Assembly (NCBI GenBank): GCA_024402995.1 | Contig: JAKSSR010000006.1 | Coordinates: forward strand, 1 to 37,063 | Source of the DNA: Clostridia bacterium | GTDB taxonomy: Bacteria; Bacillota; Clostridia; Peptostreptococcales; Anaerovoracaceae | Direction of reading: 5' to 3' | Length of the DNA stretch: 37,063 bases | Part shown: positions 23,252 to 31,885 of the stretch, in pieces | How the letters are laid out: every line of letters starts with the position of its first letter | Position numbering within the stretch: the stretch's first letter is position 1 | The notes under the pieces: model-generated | Database searches by the model: none | What the model was told of the DNA's origin: nothing | What the model saw: the letters and a program-made list of their open reading frames with translations, nothing else | Position numbers and translations under genes: made by a program

Positions 23252-24505
23252 TTACTTTCTGCCCAGGAGATAAGCAGCAAAGCCGGCGGCTTCTGCAGCC
23301 CTGCGATCGGCAAAGTTTCTGGTATCCAGGAAGTTCTTTGTGCGGACCAGCTTTGCCAGAGCGGCAAAATCCAGGTCCTTGTAGAACTTGTGGTTTACTC
23401 CGAGGATGATCAGGTCTGCGCCCTTAACAGCCTCGTCCAGGTCTGCCAGAACTCCGTTTCTTCCGTGAGCAAAGGGATCCTGTACGGCGACGGTGACGCC
23501 GCGTGACTTAAGCTCATCGATGAGATAAAGAATGGGGCTTTCTCTCATGTCATCTACATCAGGCTTGTAGGTTACGCCGAGAATAGTGACCTTGGGGTTT
23601 TCAATACCCCTGAGGATCTCCATGGATCTGTCGGCGACGTATGCGGGCATACCGTCGTTGGTATGACGGGCCAGATCGATGATCTGGGCAAGACCGGGTT
23701 CCTTTTCAACGATGAACCAGGGGTCAACGGCAATGCAGTGGCCTCCGACGCCGGGGCCGGGCTGATGGATATTTACTCTGGGGTGCTTGTTGCATATCTC
23801 AATAAGTTCCCAGACGTTGATGCCCTGAGCTTCGCAGATCTTTGCGAGTTCATTGGCAAAAGCAATATTTACGTCTCGGAAAGTATTTTCGGAAAGCTTG
23901 CACATTTCGGCAGTACGGGCATCGGTCTCGTAGATCTCGCCTTCTACGAAGCTGGAATACAGCTCCTTGATACGGTGAGCAGACTCGGTGTCATAGCCGC
24001 CGGCAATGCGGTTATTGTGGACCAGTTCATAAAGAATGCGTCCGGGAATGACGCGCTCGGGAGAGTGACCCAGAGAGAAGTCCGCACCGGCCTTAAGTCC
24101 GGTCTTTTCCTCAAGAATGGGCTTCATGATACTGTCTACGGTTCCGATGGGAGAGGTGCTTTCCAGAATGACCAGATCGCCCTTCTTGAGAACACCGGCA
24201 ACTTCTTCCGTTGCGCTGATGACGAACTTCATGTCTGCCTTCTTGTCCTCGGTTATGGGAGTGGGGACAGAAATGATAAAGGCATCTGCTTCAACGGCCT
24301 TATCGCAGGCCTTCAGTCTTCCGGTAGCGGTGACTTTTTTGATAAAGTCCGCAAGGCCTTCTTCTTCTATAATGATCTCGCCCTTGTTGAGGGCTTCGAC
24401 GATTGCTGCTTTTTTATCTACGCCTGTTACATCGTGACCTGCATTGGCAAACATTGCCGCAGTGGGAAGCCCGATATATCCAAGGCCTAATACACATAAC
24501 TTCAT
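23252..24505 (-). CDS. UDP-N-acetyl-D-mannosamine-type nucleotide-sugar dehydrogenase
   Basis: A 417-residue member of the UDP-sugar 6-dehydrogenase family. The NAD motif is VLGLGYIGLPTAAMF. K203 and N207 lie in AEMCKLSENTFRDVNIAFANE, and the catalytic cysteine C257 lies in GPGVGGHCIAVDPWFIV. The segment ESTSPIGT and the PWF ending favour the WecC-like (UDP-ManNAc) branch over UDP-glucose dehydrogenase. It oxidises the sugar C6 to a uronate for a surface polysaccharide, yet no glycosyltransferase or epimerase gene is near. TGTGATATAAT at 24537-24547 on the minus strand and GGAGG before the ATG give it its own promoter and RBS. Confidence 0.9.
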   Translation of the reverse strand: MKLCVLGLGYIGLPTAAMFANAGHDVTGVDKKAAIVEALNKGEIIIEEEGLADFIKKVTATGRLKACDKAVEADAFIISVPTPITEDKKADMKFVISATEEVAGVLKKGDLVILESTSPIGTVDSIMKPILEEKTGLKAGADFSLGHSPERVIPGRILYELVHNNRIAGGYDTESAHRIKELYSSFVEGEIYETDARTAEMCKLSENTFRDVNIAFANELAKICEAQGINVWELIEICNKHPRVNIHQPGPGVGGHCIAVDPWFIVEKEPGLAQIIDLARHTNDGMPAYVADRSMEILRGIENPKVTILGVTYKPDVDDMRESPILYLIDELKSRGVTVAVQDPFAHGRNGVLADLDEAVKGADLIILGVNHKFYKDLDFAALAKLVRTKNFLDTRNFADRRAAEAAGFAAYLLGRK

Positions 24506-24536
24506 TGGTGTTTCCTCCGTATTTTACTAAAGGAGT

Positions 24537-24547
24537 ATTATATCACA
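24537..24547 (-). promoter_or_regulatory. Extended -10 for the nucleotide-sugar dehydrogenase
   Basis: The minus strand reads TGTGATATAAT in the 52-base gap behind the nucleoside kinase gene, 32 bases before the ATG. It is the same sequence as the rlmI-like promoter. Confidence 0.6.
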
Positions 24548-24557
24548 TTTCTGCGTT

Positions 24558-26096
24558 TTAAACTATTGTGCTTCCGCCGATAAATTCGCGGAGAATGGAA
24601 TTGCTTGCTACGACTCTGTCATCCTCGATCTCGGTGACGTGGGACAGAAGTCTGAGGAGGCGCTGAGCTTCGCAGTAATCCTCGTCGTCTTCGGGGATAG
24701 CCTCAAGAAGAGGACGGGCATACTTCTTGATAACTGCCAGTTCGTATACCTGAGTACTGTTGAAGAGAACATCGGCGCTGCTGCTGTAAGGGAAGATATT
24801 TACGTCTTCACCGGCGCGGACGTCGGGCCAGGCGTTAATGGTCTGCTTGGCGCTCCAGCCGCGCTTTGCCGCGTCGCGTATAATACGGCGGAGCTTGCGG
24901 ACGTCGGTAAGAGGAACACGGTGGTGCTCGTCGATGCGTATCTGAGTCAGGGGGCTGATGTAGATCTTGAACTTGTCGTCTGCGGAAATTGAAGGAGTCA
25001 TGGCATCGTTGAGGCCGTGGATACCTTCGATGACGACAGGCTGATCGGGGCCGAGCTTTTCTATGCGCTCACCGAAAACCTGCTTGCCGCTCTGGAAATC
25101 GAAACGGGGAATGTCAACTTCTTTTCCGGCAAGAAGATCGTTCATCTGGCGGTTGAACAGTTCAACGTCAATGGAGTCCAGATTTTCAAAGTTCTGCTTT
25201 CCGTCGGGGCCTACGGGGATCTTGTCGCGGTCCAGATAATAGTCATCGGTACCCAGGTAAACAGGCTTGCTTCCGCAGACCCAAAGCTGAGTGCAGAGAC
25301 GCTTTGCGAAGCTGGTCTTTCCTGAGGAAGACGGACCGGCAATGAGTACTATGCGCTTTCCGCTTTCGATTATACGGGAAGCGATCTCCGCAACGTTCTT
25401 CTCGTGAAGTGCTTCGGAAACCAGGATCACGTCCTTGATCCCGCCGGCTTCAATAGTCCTGTTCAGATCTGTGAAATTGCAGATTCCCAGCTTTTCGCCC
25501 CACTGATTCTCAACGGCGAAGGCGTCATAAAGCTTGACGTCATCTCTGTAAGGAGCCAGTCCCTCGGGATGAGTATCTTCGGGTATGCGCACGACAATGC
25601 CGCTGCGGCAGAGTTTAAGGTCAAAGTTGCGTACATAGCCGGTAGTGGGCACTACAAGGTCAGGTCCGTCGTAGATCTCGGTGAAGTCAACAGGGCTCTT
25701 GGACCAGGCACGCATACGCTTTTCAACAGTATCGGCAAATTCCTGAGTGATTTCTCCTGCATTGTGAATAAAGGTGAAAATCCCGCGATTTAAGGAGCTG
25801 CTGATAACTATACCGGCTTCGGGCCTTTCGGCCTTTACAGCGGCCATATAGAGCCTCAGAACGCTATTCTGATAAGCCTCTTTGCCGTCAGGGTCTCTCA
25901 TATCAAGCAGAACGACCTCAGCTCCGGCAGGAACCTGCGCAGTAAGAGGCACGACTTTATTGTTGATGCGGCCGGCGTATACACGGTAGGGAAGCTGTTC
26001 TCTGACCATCTGGACGATTTCGTCTACAGTGGTCCCCTGACTGATCTCCATTGCCATTCCGGCGGTCTTTGGGGCAAGTTTCAAAATGATGTTCAT
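24558..26096 (-). CDS. TGS-domain nucleoside (uridine-type) kinase
   Basis: A 512-residue protein in three parts. The N-terminal TGS-like domain spans residues 1-65. The middle region resembles the editing/second-additional domain of threonyl-tRNA synthetase (FTFIHNAGEITQEFADTVEKRM, RIPEDTHPEGLAPYRDD). The C-terminal kinase of the uridine kinase/phosphoribulokinase fold has its P-loop at 254-262 (GPSSSGKTS) and DDYYLDRDKIP as the substrate region. Clostridia and Thermotoga have such proteins annotated as nucleoside kinase. The substrate is not certain. It follows 11 bases behind the hydroxyacid dehydrogenase gene. Confidence 0.9.
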   Translation of the reverse strand: MNIILKLAPKTAGMAMEISQGTTVDEIVQMVREQLPYRVYAGRINNKVVPLTAQVPAGAEVVLLDMRDPDGKEAYQNSVLRLYMAAVKAERPEAGIVISSSLNRGIFTFIHNAGEITQEFADTVEKRMRAWSKSPVDFTEIYDGPDLVVPTTGYVRNFDLKLCRSGIVVRIPEDTHPEGLAPYRDDVKLYDAFAVENQWGEKLGICNFTDLNRTIEAGGIKDVILVSEALHEKNVAEIASRIIESGKRIVLIAGPSSSGKTSFAKRLCTQLWVCGSKPVYLGTDDYYLDRDKIPVGPDGKQNFENLDSIDVELFNRQMNDLLAGKEVDIPRFDFQSGKQVFGERIEKLGPDQPVVIEGIHGLNDAMTPSISADDKFKIYISPLTQIRIDEHHRVPLTDVRKLRRIIRDAAKRGWSAKQTINAWPDVRAGEDVNIFPYSSSADVLFNSTQVYELAVIKKYARPLLEAIPEDDEDYCEAQRLLRLLSHVTEIEDDRVVASNSILREFIGGSTIV

Positions 26097-26107
26097 ATAT
26101 ACTCCTT

Positions 26108-27073
26108 TTATGCATTGACGACGTTCCGCGGATGTCCTTCAAGGAAGGCCTTCAGGTTTTCTGCCGAGCAGTCCATAATGCGCTGACGGCTTTCCGCAGG
26201 CGCCCACGAAATGTGGGGCGTTATTATGCAGTTTTTTGCGGTAAGCAAAGGATTGTCTCCTCTTACAGGTTCTGTAGACAGAACGTCCAGGCCGGCTCCG
26301 GCCACCTTGCCGCAATTGAGGGCATCGGCCAGATCCTGCTCATTGACCAGCTGACCGCGGCTGTTGTTTATGATTATGACCCCATCCTTCATTTTGCCGA
26401 TGGTGTCTTTATTGATCATCTTTTCCGTATCGGGGAAGAGAGGACAGTGAAGAGCGATGACGTCGCTGCTCTTCAGCAGGGTATCCAGCTCCACGTACTC
26501 AGCGATCTTTGTTCCTTCTTCGCTGCGGTGCTTATCGCAGGCAAGTACCTTCATTCCGAGGGCGGAGGCAACTGCTCCGGTACGCTGTCCTATGCGTCCG
26601 AAGCCTATGATACCAAGGGTCTTTCCGGCCAACTCAATGAGGGGGTAATCCCAGTAACACCAGTCCTTGCTGTTTTCCCATCCGCCTTTATGGACGGAAT
26701 CACTGTGATGACCTATATGATGACAGACCTCAAGAAGCAAAGCAATGGCAAACTGACTTACAGACGCGGTTCCATACGCAGGAACATTGCAGACAGGAAT
26801 GCCCTTCTCTCCGGCATGGTTATAATCTACAACATTGTACCCTGTGGCCAGGACACCTATGAATTTCATATTGGGACAGGCGTCGATCACCTTTGCGGAA
26901 ATGGGAGTCTTATTGGTAAAAACGAGTTCCGCATCCCCTATGCGTTCAATGACCTGAGACTCATCGGTAAGAGACGTTCTGTCGTACACCGTCAGTTCTC
27001 CGTATTTTTCTATCTCGGCCCAGCTGAGATCGCCGGGATTTTCGGTATATCCGTCAAGAATCACTATCTTCAT
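26108..27073 (-). CDS. D-2-hydroxyacid dehydrogenase
   Basis: A 321-residue NAD-dependent dehydrogenase of the D-isomer family (glycerate/hydroxypyruvate-reductase type). The Rossmann motif is LGIIGFGRIGQRTGAVASA with DKHR after the second strand. The catalytic Arg is in IINNSRGQLVNE, the Glu in AGLDVLSTEPVRGDNPL and the His in CIITPHISWAP. The start at 27073 is chosen because GGAGG lies just upstream; the ATG at 27088 sits directly before that site. It reduces a 2-keto acid or oxidises the D-2-hydroxy acid. It is the first gene of a pair with the TGS nucleoside kinase. Confidence 0.92.
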   Translation of the reverse strand: MKIVILDGYTENPGDLSWAEIEKYGELTVYDRTSLTDESQVIERIGDAELVFTNKTPISAKVIDACPNMKFIGVLATGYNVVDYNHAGEKGIPVCNVPAYGTASVSQFAIALLLEVCHHIGHHSDSVHKGGWENSKDWCYWDYPLIELAGKTLGIIGFGRIGQRTGAVASALGMKVLACDKHRSEEGTKIAEYVELDTLLKSSDVIALHCPLFPDTEKMINKDTIGKMKDGVIIINNSRGQLVNEQDLADALNCGKVAGAGLDVLSTEPVRGDNPLLTAKNCIITPHISWAPAESRQRIMDCSAENLKAFLEGHPRNVVNA

Positions 27074-27124
27074 CCTGATTACCTCCATTTTTATATTTTA
27101 CATCAATACATAGATAATCACAAT

Positions 27125-27150
27125 AAAAAGAGGCCCCTGTCGGGACCTCT
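27125..27150 (-). terminator. Intrinsic terminator of the rarA-ispH/S1 operon
   Basis: On the minus strand AGAGGTCCC pairs with GGGGCCTCT (one T-G pair) around GACA, followed by TTTTT. It lies 16 bases past the ispH-S1 stop. Confidence 0.85.
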
Positions 27151-27166
27151 AAATATCTGAAATCTA

Positions 27167-29155
27167 TTATGCTTCAGCAGGTGCTTCTTCAGCGGGAGCT
27201 TCTTCTTCAGCAGGAGCTTCGATAGTTTCCTTGATGGAGAGGGAGATTCTCTTTGCTTCCTTGTCGATCTCGAGGATCTTTACGCTGACTTCCTGGCCGA
27301 TGGTGAGTTCGTCGGAAATCTTGTTGACTCTCTTGTGAGCGACTTCGGAGATGTGTACCAGACCGTCAAGGCCCGGGGACAGTTCTACGAATGCACCGTA
27401 TTCCTTGATCTGGACGACCTTACCGGTAACAACATCACCTTCGTGATACTGTTCGTCGATCACGGACCAGGGTTCAGGCTGATTCTGCTTCATGCCGAGA
27501 GAGATCTTGCCTTTTTCAGCGTTCATGGAAAGGATCTTGACCTGGACGGTCTGACCGATTTCAAGAGCTTCCTGGGGATGTCTGAGCTTGCCCCAGCTGA
27601 TTTCGGAAATGTGGAGGAGTCCGTCGATTCCGCCGATGTCTACGAATGCGCCGTAGTCGGTGAATCTCATGACCTTACCTTCAACGACGTCACCGACGTT
27701 GACGGAATCCCAGATCTCAGCGATTTTCTTTCTCTTTTCTTCAGCAAGGAATGCCTTGTGGGAGAAGACGGCCTTATTTCTCTTCTGGTCAACTCTGGTG
27801 ACCTTGACGGGAAGGGTCTTTCCTACAAACTCAGCTGCGCTTTCAACATAGTGATCAGCAAGCTGGGACATGGGAATGAAGCCGGAAACTTCCTTGTAGG
27901 TAGCGATGACGCCACCCTTGACTTCCTTGACTACTGTTACGTTTACAACTTCCTTATTATCTAAAGCGACGTTGATTTCGTCCCAGTTTTCTCCGGACTG
28001 GAGTCTCTTCTTGGAGAGGAGAATGTTTCCGTCGCCATCATCGGTCTTGAGAACCTTGGCCTGGACTTCATCGCCCTCTGCGAAAGCGTCAGTCATAGCC
28101 TGACCTTCTTCGAGGACAACTTCTTCCTTGGGAAGCATACCGTCCTTCTTGCAGCCTAAGCTTACAACTGCATAGTCGGCTTTTACCAGTACGATGGTAC
28201 CGGTAACAACTTCGCCTCTTCCGGGGAGCTTAAGGGACTTTTCAATTTCGTCCATGTAAGCAGCCATTTCATTGATTTCTTCGTTGGGTGTGTTAGTGAA
28301 AACTTCACTCATGGTAGCAATAACCTCCTTAATTATACGTTCGGGTGCCGAAGCACTCGCCGCAACGCCTATTTTATCGTATTTGGCAAGTTCTTGCAAT
28401 GGTAAATTTCCGATTTTCTCCACAAAATAAACACATTTGCACTCCTTTTGGCAAATTTCGTACAATTTTCTGGAATTGGAACTTGACGAATCGCCTATGA
28501 CCACCATGCAGTCACTTTTGCGGGCCAGCTCCATGGCGCCCTTCTGTCGCTGAGAGGTGGCGCTGCAGATGGTTTTTACGATTTCTAGATCGGAGCATAC
28601 AGACCCGAGAGCCCTGGTGCATTCGTCAAATTTCGCCTCGGTAATAGTGGTCTGAGCGACGGCCGTGACCGCCTTCCCTTCAAGTTTTCTGCCAAGTTCA
28701 AGAGCTTCTTCACGGCTGTAAACGGCACCGGCACCAAGATCCGTGCTTCCCAGTATCCCCTTGACCTCAGGGTGGTTTCCGTCGCCGATGACCACGGTCC
28801 ACCGGCCCTGACGTTCAGCATCTTTTGCGATCCTGTGGATCTTCGCGACGAAGGGACAGGTGGCGTCGATCACATGTATGTCCTTTCTTGCAGCAGCATC
28901 ATAAGTGCTTTGAGGCTCTCCGTGAGCACGGATTATGACCTCAGCCCCGTCGGGAGCCTCTTCCATACTGCTTATGGTGACCATTCCTTTTTTCTCGAGG
29001 TCCTCGAGGACCAGATGATTATGTATCAGCTGACCGAGACAATAGAGGGTACCGCCTTCTTCCGCCAGTTCACACAGTCTTTTTTCAGTTTCGCTGACCG
29101 CGTGGCTCACACCAAAGCAAAAGCCTGCGTTTTCAGCAAGTGTAATAGTCTTCAC
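27167..29155 (-). CDS. ispH: IspH fused to four S1 RNA-binding domains
   Basis: A 662-residue fusion. Residues 1-280 are 4-hydroxy-3-methylbut-2-enyl diphosphate reductase, the last step of the MEP isoprenoid pathway. The [4Fe-4S] cysteines are C13 (GFCFGVSHAV), C100 (DATCPFVAKIH) and C197 (ICSATSQRQ), with the TT of VAQTTITE and DSSSSNSRKL. From about 313 four S1 repeats follow; the last two are the most canonical (TDYGAFVDIGGIDGLLHISE and KEYGAFVELSPGLDGLVHISE). The tail is EAPAEEEAPAEEAPAEA. The fusion is typical of Clostridia. The start is GTG, directly after the rarA stop, so translation is coupled. Confidence 0.96.
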   Translation of the reverse strand: MKTITLAENAGFCFGVSHAVSETEKRLCELAEEGGTLYCLGQLIHNHLVLEDLEKKGMVTISSMEEAPDGAEVIIRAHGEPQSTYDAAARKDIHVIDATCPFVAKIHRIAKDAERQGRWTVVIGDGNHPEVKGILGSTDLGAGAVYSREEALELGRKLEGKAVTAVAQTTITEAKFDECTRALGSVCSDLEIVKTICSATSQRQKGAMELARKSDCMVVIGDSSSSNSRKLYEICQKECKCVYFVEKIGNLPLQELAKYDKIGVAASASAPERIIKEVIATMSEVFTNTPNEEINEMAAYMDEIEKSLKLPGRGEVVTGTIVLVKADYAVVSLGCKKDGMLPKEEVVLEEGQAMTDAFAEGDEVQAKVLKTDDGDGNILLSKKRLQSGENWDEINVALDNKEVVNVTVVKEVKGGVIATYKEVSGFIPMSQLADHYVESAAEFVGKTLPVKVTRVDQKRNKAVFSHKAFLAEEKRKKIAEIWDSVNVGDVVEGKVMRFTDYGAFVDIGGIDGLLHISEISWGKLRHPQEALEIGQTVQVKILSMNAEKGKISLGMKQNQPEPWSVIDEQYHEGDVVTGKVVQIKEYGAFVELSPGLDGLVHISEVAHKRVNKISDELTIGQEVSVKILEIDKEAKRISLSIKETIEAPAEEEAPAEEAPAEA

Positions 29156-30439
29156 TTATTTTCTCTCCCTGTCCTTGCCGTCAAGGGCTTTCAGATTCTT
29201 TGCGAATGCAGCTTCGTTTCCGTGATCAGTAGGATGATAATAGACAGTGCCGGCCTTATGGAGACTATCCGGCAGATACTGCTGCTTTACATAGCCGCCG
29301 AAGGCGTGGGGATATTTATAGTCGCAGCCTCTTCCGAGAGCCGATGCTCCGGCATAATGACTGTCCTTAAGGGTATCGGGGACATCATCTATCTTGCGCA
29401 TCTTCAGGTCTGCAAGAGCATCGTCAATGGCGCAGATGCATGAATTTGATTTGGGGCTGGCCGCAAGAAGTATGGCTGCTTCGGAAAGCATTATTCTGGC
29501 TTCGGGGAAGCCCACCATCTGGGATGCCTGAACACAGGAAGTGACTATGGAAATCGCCTGAGGATAAGCCATGCCTATGTCCTCGCTGGCAATGACCATA
29601 AGACGGCGCCCCACAGTAAGAACGTCGGCATCTGCCTGAATAAGACGGGCAAGGTAATGGACTGCCGCGTCGGGATCGCTTCCGCGAATAGACTTCTGAA
29701 GAGCTGAAAGGAGGTTGTATTTATCCTCACTTCTGTCGTAAAAGGTAGTCTGGCGCTGCATGGCCTCTCCTACCATTTCAAGAGTTATGAGCTTGCCGCT
29801 CATGTTGTCGGCAACAAAGCCAAGAGTATCCAGAGCGACTCTTGCGTCACCGCCGGAACGGTCCGCGATCATTTCAAGAGCGTCATCGTCAATGGAAAGA
29901 CCGCGAACGCCCAGACCTCTTTCCGTATTTGCAAGAGCGCTGCGGATTATATTCTTAATATCCTCGGGGCCGAGCCTTTTGAACTCATAAATTGCCCGCA
30001 CTCTTGAAAGGATTGCGTTGTTTACAGAGAAATAGGGATTCTCGGTGGTACTTCCGATAAATCTGACAGTACCCTCTTCTATGGCCTGAAGGAGACTGTC
30101 CTGCTGAAGTTTGTTCCAGCGGTGAAATTCGTCAACGTAAAGATAGACATTGGCCTTCTGAAGACCAAAAGCTTTTACCTTTGCTTCCTCAAGAACTTCC
30201 TTCAGTTCCTTGGTACCGCAAGTCGACGCATTAAGTTCGTGGAATTCCGCCCCCATTTCTCTGACGATTATTCTTGCAAGAGTTGTCTTGCCGGTACCGG
30301 AAGGACCGAAGAAAATGGCAGACTCAAAGGTCTTGTTTTTAATGGAATTGTAGAGGAGAGAACCTTCGCTCAGAAAATGCTGCTGGCCGAAAAATTCGTC
30401 CAGACCGGAAGGTCTCATACGCGTTGAGAGAGGTGTCAT
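29156..30439 (-). CDS. rarA: Replication-associated recombination protein RarA (MgsA)
   Basis: A 427-residue AAA+ ATPase acting at stalled replication forks. It begins STRMRPSGLDEFFGQQHFL. Walker A is FFGPSGTGKTTLA and Walker B is YLYVDEFHRWNKLQQD, where most members read DEIHRFNK. Sensor 1 is RFIGSTTENPYFSVN. The C-terminal MgsA tetramerisation region includes KSIRGSDPDAAVHYLARL and EDIGMAYPQA. Length is normal. It shares an operon with ispH-S1 with zero spacing. A TGATATAAT extended -10 lies upstream at 30477-30485 on the minus strand. Confidence 0.95.
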   Translation of the reverse strand: MTPLSTRMRPSGLDEFFGQQHFLSEGSLLYNSIKNKTFESAIFFGPSGTGKTTLARIIVREMGAEFHELNASTCGTKELKEVLEEAKVKAFGLQKANVYLYVDEFHRWNKLQQDSLLQAIEEGTVRFIGSTTENPYFSVNNAILSRVRAIYEFKRLGPEDIKNIIRSALANTERGLGVRGLSIDDDALEMIADRSGGDARVALDTLGFVADNMSGKLITLEMVGEAMQRQTTFYDRSEDKYNLLSALQKSIRGSDPDAAVHYLARLIQADADVLTVGRRLMVIASEDIGMAYPQAISIVTSCVQASQMVGFPEARIMLSEAAILLAASPKSNSCICAIDDALADLKMRKIDDVPDTLKDSHYAGASALGRGCDYKYPHAFGGYVKQQYLPDSLHKAGTVYYHPTDHGNEAAFAKNLKALDGKDRERK

Positions 30440-30476
30440 CGGAACAAATTTCCCCCTTCTGGTTTATATTGCAGGA

Positions 30477-30523
30477 ATTATATCATCAAAACATTGAAAA
30501 AAGTGGGTTTCAGGCACTTTTTT
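30477..30523. promoter_or_regulatory. rarA extended -10 and an upstream A/T-tailed hairpin
   Basis: TGATATAAT reads on the minus strand at 30477-30485. Immediately upstream for rarA, AAAAAAGTG (30497-30505) and CACTTTTTT (30515-30523) form a 9-bp hairpin around nine bases. It looks like a terminator, but no gene ends nearby, so it may instead cover the rarA -35 region. The remainder of the 197-base gap to the zinc ribbon gene is AT-rich, with a possible TTGATT/TATTAT promoter (30536-30563). Confidence 0.4.
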
Positions 30524-30636
30524 TGAAAAATTCATTTGATTTTTGGAAAAGAATGTTTATTATTAAATGTAAGTATATCTACATATAAATCGGTTGCAGA
30601 TGTACAGGTTCCATTATTATTTCAAGGAGAAAACAC

Positions 30637-30819
30637 ATGGAAGACAAAATCTTAGTATGCCAGGACTGCGGTAAGGAATTCACCTTCACTGTCGGCGAGC
30701 AGGAATTCTACAAGGAAAAGGGCTTTGACAATGAGCCTAAGCGCTGCAAAGAATGCAGAGACAAGAGAAAGGCACAGAGAAGACAGCCCAAGGAAGAGGC
30801 TCCCGTAACTGAAGCTTAA
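30637..30819 (+). CDS. Small zinc-ribbon protein, 60 residues
   Basis: A 60-residue protein with two CxxC knuckles, C8-x2-C11 (LVCQDCGKEFTFTVGEQEFY) and C37-x2-C40 (PKRCKECRDKRK), followed by a basic segment and an acidic tail. It matches the short zinc-ribbon family found widely in bacteria (trcl-type, probable zinc-binding), whose function is not established; nucleic-acid binding is plausible from the basic KAQRRQ stretch. AAGGAG precedes the ATG. It is monocistronic, divergent from rarA, and closed by the terminator at 30844-30884. Confidence 0.88.
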   Translation: MEDKILVCQDCGKEFTFTVGEQEFYKEKGFDNEPKRCKECRDKRKAQRRQPKEEAPVTEA

Positions 30820-30843
30820 TCTTACCAAATTAAATATGTAGAA

Positions 30844-30884
30844 AAAACGGAAGAGAGATTTCAAGGAATTCTCTCTTCCGTTTT
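30844..30884. terminator. Bidirectional intrinsic terminator
   Basis: A perfect 15-bp stem, AAAACGGAAGAGAGA (30844-30858) with TCTCTCTTCCGTTTT (30870-30884), and an 11-base loop. It serves the zinc-ribbon gene and the converging gmk-rpoZ operon. Confidence 0.9.
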
Positions 30885-30908
30885 GTATTGATTTCCTTTT
30901 GTCTCGAA

Positions 30909-31157
30909 CTAAGCTTCTGCAGCTTCCTCAGCAGCTTCTTCGGTATCTTCAATTAATGCTTCCTCTGCGCGCTCGTAGGAAATGAGATCGTCTGCGATCT
31001 CAGCGGTAGCAATGGAAATAGGCTTGGTATTGTCGGCAATAGTCAACTGGGGTTTTCCGTCAATAAGATCTCTCGCGCGCTTTGCTGCCATAATAGCCAG
31101 AGTGTACTTGCTGTCGACCTTGGTCTTAAGGACATCGATTGCGGGATATAAAAGCAT
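30909..31157 (-). CDS. rpoZ: RNA polymerase omega subunit
   Basis: An 82-residue omega subunit that helps assemble the beta-prime subunit of RNA polymerase. The conserved core reads LYPAIDVLKTKVDSKYTLAIMAAKRARDLI, then KPISIATAEIADDLI. The tail is acidic and Ala-rich (EDTEEAAEEAAEA). Its ATG directly follows the gmk stop (TAA then ATG) without a spacer. The gmk-rpoZ pairing is common in Firmicutes. Confidence 0.95.
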   Translation of the reverse strand: MLLYPAIDVLKTKVDSKYTLAIMAAKRARDLIDGKPQLTIADNTKPISIATAEIADDLISYERAEEALIEDTEEAAEEAAEA

Positions 31158-31772
31158 TTATTTTTCCTCCTCGTATTTTTTTACTAATTCAGCGGCACGC
31201 TCGTCAACTTCCAGACGGCCTGCGGAGATTATGGCATTAACTCTGGCGACTGCGCCTTCGAGTTCGTCGTTTACGACATAATAATCGTAATCGGCTATTT
31301 TTTGTATTTCTTCAAGGGCAGATGCGGTTCTGCGCTGAAGCTGTTCTTCGTTTTCGGTTCCGCGTCCTCTCAAGCGGTTTCTGAGAATATCCAGAGAGGG
31401 AGGAAGAACGAAAATAAGTCTTGCGTCGGGATAAGCCCTTTTGACCTGCATTGCGCCCTGCATTTCGATCTCAAGAATGACATCTATGCCGGATTCCAGC
31501 TTTTCAAGAGCCGGAGCCTTGGGAGTTCCGTAGCAGTTTCCGTAAATTCCCGCATGTTCCAGGAATCCGTCTTCCGCGACGGTTTTGTCATATTCCTCCT
31601 GAGTGACGAAATAGTAGCTTACGCCGTCGATCTCGCCTTCTCTGGGAGCTCTTGTGGTCATTGACACGCTGAGGGCAAGCTCAGGATCTCCCTGAGCCAT
31701 TACTGCCTTGCAAATCGTACCTTTACCGGTTCCCGAAGGGCCCGATAAAACATACAAGCGTCCTTTTCTCAT
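31158..31772 (-). CDS. gmk: Guanylate kinase
   Basis: A 204-residue guanylate kinase converting GMP to GDP with ATP. The P-loop is LSGPSGTGKGTI. The GMP-binding residues lie in SMTTRAPREGEIDGVSYYFV, and the lid follows (ILEIEMQGAMQVKRAYPDARLIFVLPPS). The start at 31772 is set by AGGTG a few bases before it; the frame is open to 31799 without a better site. It lies downstream of rqcH on the same strand (113 bases) and is coupled to rpoZ. Confidence 0.96.
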   Translation of the reverse strand: MRKGRLYVLSGPSGTGKGTICKAVMAQGDPELALSVSMTTRAPREGEIDGVSYYFVTQEEYDKTVAEDGFLEHAGIYGNCYGTPKAPALEKLESGIDVILEIEMQGAMQVKRAYPDARLIFVLPPSLDILRNRLRGRGTENEEQLQRRTASALEEIQKIADYDYYVVNDELEGAVARVNAIISAGRLEVDERAAELVKKYEEEK

Positions 31773-31885
31773 ATTTTCACCTGATATTATCACCATCAAA
31801 TTGCAATAATATAGGATATATCATTCTTTTGTTTTTTTCAAGTGGTAAGCTGAAACATTCAGGAGTAGCGGTTTTATAATGTCAT

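Noticed and set aside
23251-23367. N-terminal extension of the second MATE protein
   Set aside because: The extra 39 residues lie within the dehydrogenase gene, are not MATE-like and lack a ribosome binding site.
26132-27160. 342-residue plus-strand frame opposite the hydroxyacid dehydrogenase
   Set aside because: Antisense shadow; the minus-strand product has complete catalytic motifs.
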